64,000 bases of DNA from assembly GCA_019916065.1 (NCBI GenBank), contig CM034238.1, positions 23,923,246 through 23,987,245 of the forward strand, in the 5' to 3' direction. Below are positions 13,015 to 25,000 of the stretch, one piece after another. Position 1 is the first letter of the stretch, and each line of letters begins with the position of its first letter. This stretch comes from Vitellaria paradoxa (taxonomy: Eukaryota > Streptophyta > Magnoliopsida > Ericales > Sapotaceae). The position numbers were made by a program, and so were the translations under genes. The notes under the pieces are model-generated. The model made no database searches and was not told where the DNA came from. It saw nothing but the letters and a program-made list of their open reading frames with translations.

Positions 13015-16000
13015 CTGTTGGATGGAGTCAAATCTATCCTAAAATTCAACCCTGTACAAAAATCAATAGGTTTTGGGAGATGAGACACACCATCCAAGGA
13101 GAATGACATGGATGGGAATCAGGCAGGCCCAATTGGAGATGGTAGAGTTGAATTGGGATCCAATTCTTTTTGCCAATGATACTAGATAAAAGCTGGATTA
13201 TTTTAGTTAGTTATCCTAATCCTAGAGTGTCTACATCCAATTTAACTGCTTAACCTTGGTAAACTTAGATTTTAAGTTGATTTTGATATCTGCATATGGC
13301 TAATAATTAGTCAAGCGAAATAACTGCACAACTAGGTTGTATGCAACCATGCTGATGAACTACTAGTTCTAGTGAACTTTTGAACAATATCTTTCTTGTT
13401 CTGTAATCTACTCCTTTGGGAAAACATGGTGTGTGTCTGTTTTTATCCAGCAGTAGCAATGCTAATTGAGTTCAGAAATCATCTTCACTGTAGTAGATGC
13501 GTTGCCCAAATTTTTCTGAATTCGGTGACATGTCAGCATTGTGCAATTTCCATAAAATTTTTCTACCCTACTTTATAATGATGTCTGAATATGTTGATCA
13601 TGGGCATATCCATTTACGGTATTTATTTAAAAGATAGCGGTTGGGTATGTGTTCGAGTCAGGCCTGTCTGTGCTGATCATGGGCATATCCATTTACATTA
13701 TTTATTTAAAAGATTTCTCAGTGGTTGGGAATGTGTTCAAGTTAGGTGTGTTGGACACCCATCCCATACCCATTCACATATTTGTAGCTTCTAAAGCTTA
13801 TGTTTCCCTCATTTTAAAAATTTGTTCCATAATCTAGTTTGTGACTGGGGATTGAAAGATGCATGGTCTCTTTTCTTATTCTTCTTCGTTTCAGTGATAT
13901 TTATCTGTGTATCTAATTTTCACAATTACTTATTCCCTGCCTATGTATCAGGTTAGAAAGCTTTTGGATGATGATCCTGGAAACTCTGAATATGCTGATA
14001 TGGAAAAAGAGCTTGTAGAGGTGATCCTTATTGGATTAATTCTCAAACACCCCCCACCCAGTACACACACAACAACAACGCACATAATCTTCCCCCTCCC
14101 CCCCCCCCCCCAAAACTTCTTCTTAAAGGCATGTGTTCCTCAGGTATTGCATTTAGTTCCTATGCCCTGAAATGTATAGGATAGAGCTTCTAGAGTTTAT
14201 ATCATGTCGAGTTGGTATCTGAATATTATCTCTGTTTTGGGGAAACAGAGCTCACTTCCTTCAGGCATAAAGGGCTCTCAGATATGACCATAGGTGATTA
14301 TTTGGTTGTCTAAATTTACAGTGCAACTTTCTTTCTTTACCCTCCTTTCCCCTTTCTTTCTCTCACAAATAATTATGTTTTTTTTCCAAACAAGTGTCCA
14401 TGACTAGGAGGATTGCTTCTATTCTTGAGTTTAAAAGGTGAGGATGCTATTTATGTTAAAATAAAATCCATATTCCGGAAATGGGAACTCTACAGAGAAA
14501 TTACAAGATTATTCGAGCTGGAAACTTTATCAAGATGTCCATCATTTCTATCTTGGTTCCTGTGCAGGTGTGCTATGTATCGTGATGGCCAACCTGCTTC
14601 TTCTGTCCTGATATCAGATGTCCACACTGAGATTCTAAGTTTGAGATAACCATAAATTGATCTTTACAATATGAACAATTATTTTTGTTTGTGTGCTTGG
14701 CTAAATATTTGGGCATGCAGGTGATTGCCTTGACAGAAGAACTTTTGGCAACTGCAAAGCAAAATGAGAATTCTGGATTGGAAATCGATTCAGCTAATGT
14801 ATCTCCTAGTTTGCACCATGCTGGGGATGCCTTTCAGCAAAATAAAGTAAGTTTCTGTAAAAGTATTCATATATTGTCATTTAAGTTAATGAATTTTGTT
14901 GTCTTGAGTGGTGCGAAATTCACTTGATGCACTCATGAAGTACAGGAAGCAGTATGCTTCATACAATGGAAGGAATGCAATTTGGATTCCAAGGGGTTTC
15001 AATAGCTTTACGCAGTAGTAGTTTCCTAGCAATTTAGATGGAAAGATAAATTTTGATTTGGACATGGAGTTCAGACGGTTTTCTTTCTTTCCTTTTTTTT
15101 TTTGACAACTAGTTTGGACAATTTTAGTTAGTGAAATCACATTTTTAGGTTTTTTCTGGAATCCGTTGGGCATAATAAAATATTTTACATTTTTTTTCTG
15201 TTGAAATATGTTTAAGACATCCTCAAACACCCAAAACCACCCATTGAAACTGGTGGAGTGTTAGCTGCCTTCTCACTTGAAGGATTAAGCCATTAGGCCT
15301 TCTCACATGAAAAGATTAAGCCATTAGGGAGAGGGAAACTTTATTATTTGTATTGACTTGTTGTCTCTCAATATGCCCTCTCATGTGTGGCCAGATTGAT
15401 TTTGTTTGAAAGAGACAAATACATGTGACTATCCACTTTTTGGGTCGGTTGGCGGTGAGGTCTGAATCTAGGATCTTTGCTTGCTCTATACCATCTCATC
15501 TAAAACATTAAACTATTAGGGAGTGGGAAAACTCTATTATTTGTATAGACTTATTTTCTCTCAAACAGAAACAAATCTTCTCTTTTGGGAAATGAATCTT
15601 GTTTTGCATGGTATTCCTTTGTTTCATACTTACAATGCAGGACCTTGAATGGTATGTCAATTAGAAGGTCTGAGCTTTCTCATTACCAATCGCACCTTAC
15701 ATTGTGCAAGTGTGGCATGCAAAAATTAAAGTACATTACATTACTTATGTTGATTTGCTGTTTGATCAAATAGTGTATAATGGATGTTCCTTATCTGTGT
15801 AACACGTCCATCGAAAAAATGCTTTGGCTGTTCCTTGTCTTCTGTTATGTTGTTGCTGCTACTGGCATTTGGCTACATTGGAAGGTGGTTGTGCATCTAA
15901 CCTCATCCATAGTACACGTCCATAAAAAAAAGATGCTCTGGCTGTTCTTTATTTTCCGTTAAGAAAATGCTGTTGAACCAGAAAATATACTAGAAAGCGG

Positions 16001-19000
16001 AACTATCTATGGGTTTATTGTTTTCAAGTGATAGGATTTCACATTATTTTGGTTACTTCTTGTGGCAATTTTTTATGGTTGTATAACATTACTCATTCCG
16101 TTATCTTGTTGTTTCTCTTTAATTTTGAAGCACTGAAACATTTTCATGCATCATAGCACTTGGATCATGTGTCATCTTCTTGATTTAATGGTGGATTTCC
16201 AATGTGTAATGTAGTTCCTTACTAGTTTCAAGGCCAGGGTATTTGTTGATGTCATTCCTCCTTTCTGCTACTTCCTCTCACACCGACGCTCATATTGTGT
16301 TATTTTTTCTCCCTCTTTTACCAATCAGGAACCAAGGAATGTGTCTTACTTTTCTGACAAGTTACCCATTGGCACCAAAGTTCAAGCTGTTTGGAGTGAA
16401 GATGGGGAATGGTATGTTACTTTCAAGAGGCCCCCCCCCCCCAAAAAAAAATGATGTAGAGATAGATGCTCAACTTTTCACTGAAGTTTCTATTTATTTC
16501 TTTTCATTTTTGCATGCTTTAGCTTTTCTTTTTTGTGTTTGATTAGTTAAATGTTCAGGTATGATGCGATAATTGAAGCATTTACTCCAAATGGGTATTA
16601 CGTTTCCTATGAGGGATGGGGTAATAAGGAAGAGGTATGATTTTTGTTGCCTTCTACTTTTCATGTGCATCCTCTGATTTGGTTATGTTTATTCCATTTG
16701 CGTCATTGATTTTTTTATTTTCTCTGCAAGTTGTTATTTGTTTTCTAATATTTTAATTGCACTATGTTTTATTTTAATTTTTTTCCTTTATTGGTTGGGA
16801 TGGAGTTATTGAGAGAAGACTAAGAAGGACAACAAATGTTTCAGAGAACCAATTTGGTTTCATGTCTGGAAGATCAACCATGGAGGCTATCTTTCTCTTG
16901 AGGAGGTTAATGGAACAGTATAGAGAAGGTCAAAAAGATTTACATATGGTGTTCATCGATTTAGAGAAGGCATATGACCGAGTTCCTAGGGAGATTCTAT
17001 GGAGAGTATTGAAAAAGAAAAGAGCGTGTGTCGCATATATTGAGGCGATAAAGGACATGTACGATAGAGCCATGACATCTATACGGACGACTAGTGGAAA
17101 GACTAACGAGTTCCCTATCACGATTGGTTTACATCAAGGCTCAATGTTAAGCCTGTACTTGTTTGCTTTAGTTATGGATGAGATTACAAGACATATTCAG
17201 GATGAGGTGCCGTGGTGTATGCTATTTGCCGATGATATTGTTTTGGTAGATGAGACGAGAGAATGAGTGAACGCTAAGCTAGAATTGTGGCGGGACACGT
17301 TAGAGACAAAAGGGTTTAGGCTAAGCCGATGCAAGACGGAATATATGGAATGTAAGTTTAGTCAAAGTAGGATAACGGGTACTATAGAAGTAAGTTTAGG
17401 CACACAAAAGATTGTAGAGAAAGATAAATTTAGGTAACTTGGATCTATGGTGCAACGAGATGGAGGGATTGATACTGATGTAAGTCATATGATTCAAACC
17501 GGGTGGACCAAATGAAGGAGTGTTTCGGGGGTTTTGTGTGACCGAAAAGTCCCCTTCAAGGTGAAAGGAAAGTATTATAAGGTGGCGGTCAAATCAGCGC
17601 TGCTATATGGATCAGAGTGTTGGGCAGTAAAACATAATCATGGTCAGAAGATGATAGTTGCGGAGATGAGGATGCTAAGGTGGATGTGCGGGATTACAAG
17701 GAAAGATAGGATTAGGAACGAGGAAATTAGGGGTAAAGTAGGAATAGTACCGATTGAAGATAAAATAAGAGAAAACCGATTAAGATGGTTTGACCATGTT
17801 AGAAGACGTCCAGCAGAGGCACCTGTTAGAAGGTGTGAAAGTATGGAGATTGTCAAGAATAGGAGAGATAGAGGAAGACCCAAGAGAAACTGGAAAGAAA
17901 CTATTAAACATGAATTGACTTACCTAGATTTATCGGAGGACATGGCCCTAAACAGATTTAATTAGTGTTGACCAATCCACATAGCCGACCCCACCTAGTG
18001 GGAAAAGGCTTGGTTTGGTTTGGTTTGGTTTGGTTATTGGTTGGGATGGGGTTACGTAAGAGAAAGTCATATCTTTCTTACTGAATGGCTTGCAAAAAAC
18101 TAGAACTAAATTTGGTAAGAAGTTATTGAAGTTGTATAGAAGTATCTATTAAAAAAAAAAAATACGGGCACACCAACAAAAAAAAAAAAAAAAAAAAAAA
18201 AAAAGAAAGAAAATTGAAAATGATGAAAATAGATTATAAGAAAAAAAATTTTCCTTTACTCAAGTTAACATTAATTTACTTTGTACAATGACAGACTGAT
18301 CTAATTGTAACCAATAAATTTCTTGGTTGAGCTTCCACTTACGGATGAGAATGGAAATCTGACATTTAGGACCCGTTTAACAACTCTGTCGTTTTTTTGT
18401 TATTGTTTTTTGCTACCGTTTTCTATTTTTTGTTTTCTGTTGCTGTTTATTTTTTTTTTGAAATGAAAACTGAAACTGCATTTGAACATGTGAGTTTGTT
18501 TATAATTATTAATTTTTATTTTTGAAAATATTTAATTTTATTAGTTTTAAAAAATTAATAGAATTTAATAAAATATATATTATATTAATTTAATTTAATT
18601 AATATAATTAATTAAATTAATACAGTAAATTATTTATTAAAATCATTTAATTCAATAAATATAAAATATATTAAATCATATTAAATTATATTATTTATTA
18701 AAAAATTTAATAAAATATATTTCATATTAAATAAATAATTAAATTAGATTAATTATTAAATTAAATTATTTATTTTTAAATTAATTAAATTCATTTAATT
18801 ATTTATTAAAATAATTTAATAAAATATATTTTATATACATTAAATTAATTAAATCATAATTAATTTAATTATGATATTTATTTAAAATAATTTAATAATT
18901 ATAAAATTAAATTAAATAAATTAATTATGATATTTATTTCAGATAATTTAGCAATAATTAATTAAATTAAATTAATTAATTTAGTTTTATTATTTATTAA

Positions 19001-22000
19001 AAATAATTTATATTAATTTATATAATTAATTTAATTTATTGAATTTAATTATATTATTTATTAAAATAACTTATTTTAATAAAATATTTGAATAAAATAA
19101 TTTATTTTTATGTAATGTAACAAAATAGACAAAATATTAAAATTGACAAAATATTGACAACAGAAAAGAAAATCAGAGTGAAAATACATTTTTTCTGTTT
19201 ACGTTTTCCTATTTATGTTTTCATTTTTTTTTTGGAAACGAAAAAACGTAAACAGGTTTATCAAACATATTTTTATTGCGAGTTTACAAAATTTTGAAAA
19301 TATAAACAGAAAAACAGAAAACGGAAAGTTATCAAACGGGGCCTTAGTGGCTAATGTTGCCTCAAATGAATAAAAGAACAATTTGGTGTTTCATCACGCC
19401 CCATTTTCTCCTTCACTTTCTATTATTGCTATTACAGTAAACTACTGTGATTTAAGCCATAAAGGGTTAATGAAAAGTAACTTTAAAGACGTGATAAATT
19501 GTGAAAAGTGGTCAATTTCAAGTTGAGGCCACTTGTAACAAAAAAGTAAATTTGAAAACTAAGAACTGACTTCTAATATCTTTTAGAAAAACATATTTAG
19601 GCCCGTTGGTAATGTTTTCATTTTTTTGTTTTTTGTTTTCAATTGTTCCCCCCCTTCCCCCTGGGAAATGAAAATTGAAAATACGTTTGATAATACAATT
19701 TTGCTTACAACAAATTGTAAATGAAAACAAAAAGTTTGTTTGTAAGCATAGTTTCTGTTTCATATTTTTTTTTTCTTTTATTTTTTTTAATTATTATTTT
19801 TTTAACTCTTCCTCAGAAGAAGCCATCAATTCCCCACATTACAAAATAGAGAGCTGAAATCCTCAAATCTGGAGTTCTCTTCCAGTTCAAAACGCCTCTA
19901 TTTCTCTAATCAAAACTGAATAAAATCACTTAAATGTGCATCCACTTGCTCCAACTTAAAATGGTGGAACAGGCTATAAAAGGTAGGGCAACAAAATTTT
20001 AGAAGCTTGCAGCAAGCAATACTCTTTGATAGATAGCTAAACTAAAGAGATCTGGAAATAAACTTAAGGACTGTCACTGCACCATACATTGTGCCAGAAA
20101 TTTTGTGGTTTCAGTTGAACTAATTACACCACCAAACTTCTTGGTCTGTTCCAGTTTGAATATGAGTTTCGATATGCTCTTTGATTGAGCTAAGGAGGGG
20201 GAGAAGAAGAAGATTGATTACTGTGGTATTACTCTGATCTGAAAAAATATGAAATCTAGGGCTTTTTTTTGGGGGGGGGGATCCGTTTGTGCGTGACATA
20301 GAGAGAGAGAGAGAGAGAGACACTAGGAGAGAGAGAAGAGAAGGAGAGTAGAAGAAGAGAGAGACAGGGAGAGAGGGGGGGAGAAGACATACTTGGAGCT
20401 TGCTCTGAATGGAGGAAGGGACTGGGTCTAGATTTGTTTGGGCTTAAAACTTATTTTCGGGAAAAAAAAAAAAAAAAGAAAAAGAGCGAAAACATCTTTT
20501 TGGAGTTTACGATTTGGGCCTATATTTGTAAACAAATTTTCATTTTTTGGCCCAAAAAAAAAAAAGGTAAAACAAAAGTTTACGAAACACGTAAACACGT
20601 TTTTTATTGCTAGTTTTCAAAATTTGTAAACATAAACGAAAAAAATCAAAAAATGAAAACGTTACCAGACGACCACTTAGAGAGCTTCATAATGTAACGT
20701 GTTAAAACCTACGAGGAACTACAATATATATTGAGATGGAAAATCGTAAAAGAACCCTAGTCTTCTTCGGTAAATTAGAAGAAACACAGAGGTCTATTAG
20801 ATGTAAAGGTTTCATCTTTGATTTTTAGAGGCAAGTTGTTTGGAATAGTCATATTCAAATGAGTTCCATCCACCCCCTCTCCCACATTAGAAACATACAG
20901 CATAAAAATGCTACATCTCCTATTAAAAAAAGGTTCTCTGAGGAGAAGTGTTCTGGACAATATTTGTATGTGTTATCGAAAAATTTTCTGCCACCAATGC
21001 CTCTTTATTCAAAGCCAATTCAAAAATATCCAAAAAGAGATCCTAAAGAGCTCACTTCTAGGGATGACTAAAAAATCTAACCTGATTACCTCTCTATAAG
21101 GCCATAACTCAACTACTTAAGCTGTTAGCTGTGTGCTTTTAGGAGTCCTTGTCTGCTTCTTGATAGCTTAAAAGAGTAACTCTTTTAGGTTTGCATTTTC
21201 TTGAGCTTCTTATGTGTTGCATCATGTTTTGGTGTGTTTTAGTAGAGGAAGGCATTTTTTAGATTTGCTAGAATTGGGCTATAGGGTGGCCAATGGGTCA
21301 TAAATTGGGCTACTATATGTTATTGCATTTCTTTGTTGTTCTTCGTTGGTCTAAATATGCTCTATAAATTGATTTTTCTAATTTGAAATCATAGCTCTAT
21401 TATGGTTGAAACGTAGAAGTAGAGCTGACAAATGGGCGGGTTTGGATCGGGTTAAAATGGATTGAGCCTAATTGTAACCATTTATTAGTGGACTAGTTTT
21501 AGGTGGGTTGGATCCAAGTTATATCAAACTTGTGAACCCAAATTGGACCCGTAAATGTGGTTATTAAAAATAGTTAAAAAATAAGTATTCCATAAAGAGA
21601 GGGAAAAATCCGTTCTATTAAAAAAAGTCAAAATAAAATTAAAAGTGCTATATTGCAGTACGTGAGATTCTTAATATGTTGTAACCCTATTGAATACTGA
21701 TTAGCATTTCCACATTATTTAGTGGTGTAATTAATAATTTTCAAATTATCATTATTAATAAGTTAACAATTATATCAATTTATTATATATCATAGTTCAG
21801 TTTTGAAAGTTGTACAATATTTTATTAGAACCGTCAATCTAGTTGGATAGACATTGAAAATTCAATGCAGGAATAAATAAAGGAGAAAAAACATCCAAAC
21901 AATCTCAAGTCTTGCTCAGTGTAGACCCTCTATGTGCCATTCTGAATAAAGCTGCAACAAATTGCAAATACCAACCTCAATCTCTCAAACTTTCCCTCAA

Positions 22001-25000
22001 GCCAAACAGATGCCTTCTAGGACTTCTTGACCTTCGAATGCCACCTATGGCATCTACCATGAATGCCTTCATTCACTTCAAGAAGCTTTTGGCTTGTGAG
22101 ACAACATGACATCAAGCAATTTTAGGGCAGAGGACTATGGCAATCAATTTAAGAGCCTCTAATTTTGATTTTTGGTGTGGAGATTGAGTGTTTTCACCTA
22201 GGGTTTTCTAGGTGAATTGCTTATCACTTTCTCTTTCTGGTATAGTGGTGATGCTTAGCTATGTTATATGGACTCAAGTATGTGTCAACTACACATACAT
22301 GTTTAAGAATCAGATTTATTAATTTTCTTATTTAAGGATACAGGGATGCAGGAAAATATTTATATATTTAATATAATTATTCTGTTTTATAAAATAATAT
22401 GGTATTAATAAGGTTCTATTGGAGTGTTCATGCATAAATTATAAGTTCATGCATCAGTTATGTGCTAAGGTAGAATTGTTAATTATGTTTATATGAATAT
22501 TCAATTTTATTGGGACAATGTACTATACTTTTACCCAAGTATCCCATATGGGTACATCATACATTTAAAAGAGTCTATGTAACATAGATGCTTAGTGAGG
22601 AAGATGATTGTGCGTTGATTTTTGACAGAGATTTGAAGCGATTGTGGTTAATGGGCTAATTGATTGATTGAACCAAAATTGTATGTTCTTAGTATATAAT
22701 CGGGTGTTTGATTGGTATGAGTTAACTACCATGTAAACTCGTTTATTAAGCAAGTATTTTTAACCCACCTGTCTATACCCATTTAATAATTTTAATCAGA
22801 CCCAAAATCATTTATGTTGGGTTTATGTGAGCGGGTTCACGTGGCCATGTAATCTAAGAACGGATATAGATGCTGTTATAGGTAAAGATACTGTTACAAC
22901 GATCTTGAAAAAATGAGGATTCGGATACGATAATGATATGGCAAATAATAAAAAATAAAAGTATATTTTATTAAAAATATATTTGAATAGTATATTTGCA
23001 AGTGACTTGTGAATTGTTGATTGAAAATGTATCCTTTTCTTTGAAAATGAATTTTTATTTTTTAGAATTTGCTTTTGAATAATACCAAAATTACATAATG
23101 ACCCTTGAAAAAGTTTTTAATATTACATTTTGACGCCCATCGTGCCCCTCCCTTGTCCCTACCGTACACTTCCCATGTCTAACCAAAAAAAAAATAATAA
23201 TAATAAATAAATAAAATTAAATAAAATAACTGGGTGTGTCCAATACATATTCCGATGTGTTTGGTCGTATTCGTATTTGATACAAGTGCGGCACCTATTT
23301 TGAAATGTTTGAACTTCTTAACGTGTAACAGTTGGGGAGATCTCTATGGTGAGGTGTTGGGGTTTCCTTTTTTTTTTTTGTTGGAAAAAAAATTAAAAAT
23401 AATCACAATCAAGTTTTCAACTAACTGATTTTGTTTACTCTCTCAAACCTCATCAAACCATGCTTTGCAAGGATTCATCCCAGCACCCTATATTCTATAG
23501 TGTTGTGTTTTTGAATCACAAGAACACAAAGAAGGTTGGGGGATTGCGGGGTTTAACCCTGCAGTACGGAAGCTCACTTGCAAAATCAAATTGGATGTGC
23601 AGGTAAAGGAGAGCTCGTTGGTGGTTGCTGGGAAGTTCATTGGGAAAAGTAGGGACAGTGTTCTGCGGTAGGGATGCTTACTGGGAGGCTTGTCTCAGTG
23701 AGCAGTGCGGGCTGTTTTAAATCGAACAGGGTCTTGAGTTTAGTTTTGATTGAGTTTCTTATTCCTATATATTTAGGGCGTGTTGTATATCAGGGCTAAG
23801 TTCAAATTAGGGTTTTCAAAAGATTAGGGTTGAGAGATTCATATCTCTCATGTAATTCCTTGCTCCATTATTAGAGTTTCTTTTAATTGAAAATCAGTTT
23901 TACTGTGCCCATAGATGTAGGCAAATTGCTGAACCACGTAAATCTTGTGTTCTTCCATTCTATGTGATTTTCTTGTATTCATTTGTGAGTTTTGCCATTA
24001 TTCACTAGGTTGTTGCAAGAAAGTGATCTGGGGTTTTTGCACAAGATGTTGCCATTGAAATTCTACCACCCTGTACCTGTGTTTCCTGTTACCTCTAAAA
24101 CCAAGCCAGTTCCATTTTTTTAAATCCTTATCCCCTTAACCTTAGTACCCTGCAGAAGTCAATCCGAAGTGTTCTGTTGTTCAGGGCACAGCACCAAACC
24201 AGTCCAAAATCCCTCCTTTTCGTTTTCCCCTAATTTTATATAGCCTGCACTTTTTTTTTTTGGATATGTTTCATTTACTTGTTCAAGACACCTTCATTTA
24301 TCCCTGAATCCCTTGTTGGTATTAATGCACTACCCCCCCCCCCCCCAAAAAAAAAAAAATCTTAATCAGTTCCTGAAGATCACTAGTGCTTTATCCTCCA
24401 CCATAGCACCACCACAGTAGAAATGACGCCATCACAGGCACCGCCATCATTTGTAATTTTGACCGTCTCACAACTCCAACCCTAAGAGACCACCATTGTT
24501 GTCATTCCTCAGTCACCCTCACTGCAGCAACTCAGCGGTACCCTGCTATCACTGTTTTCTCTTGTCAATTGGTGATGTTGAATGTGTTGGTAAATGATCT
24601 AAAATAAAGCGCTGCATGACTTTTGGCGGGATGATTGTCACACTTAAATTGATTATACCCTCTTCATCCCTCCTCTTAAAAAACCCCCCTGGGGGGGTGG
24701 TGTCTAATTTTCTAGCATGGCCTTTTTCTTGTGGATAAAATATTTTGTTTCTATCCTTATATCTTAGAAGTTTTGAGTTTATTTTCCTGAGTTGACGTTC
24801 TCATAGTTGTTTGTTTTTCCTTTCTTTTAATGATACATGGTTTATCCTTAATCTAACTGGTTGGTCTTCTTGTAAATGTTTTATATTCTCACTCATTTTG
24901 TCCCCCATCTCTCAAATTCGAAATGTTGGTTCTGTGGTGACTTCTAGGAAAATGATCCTTGGGGGGCTTGCTTTTGAAGGGAAGACTAAATAAATTTGTA

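Noticed and set aside
13396..13837. Short open frames near the end of intron 1
   Set aside because: They lie in the 79-bp duplication and other intron sequence, and the translations are unlike SPF30.
15585..15962. Open frames of about 60 codons in SPF30 intron 3
   Set aside because: They match no exon of the family, have no splice support, and the flanking exons already join in frame without them.
17264..17515. Stop codon recoding or readthrough in the RTE frame
   Set aside because: Three separate stops at sites where related elements have ordinary residues are simple decay. There is no sign of programmed readthrough.
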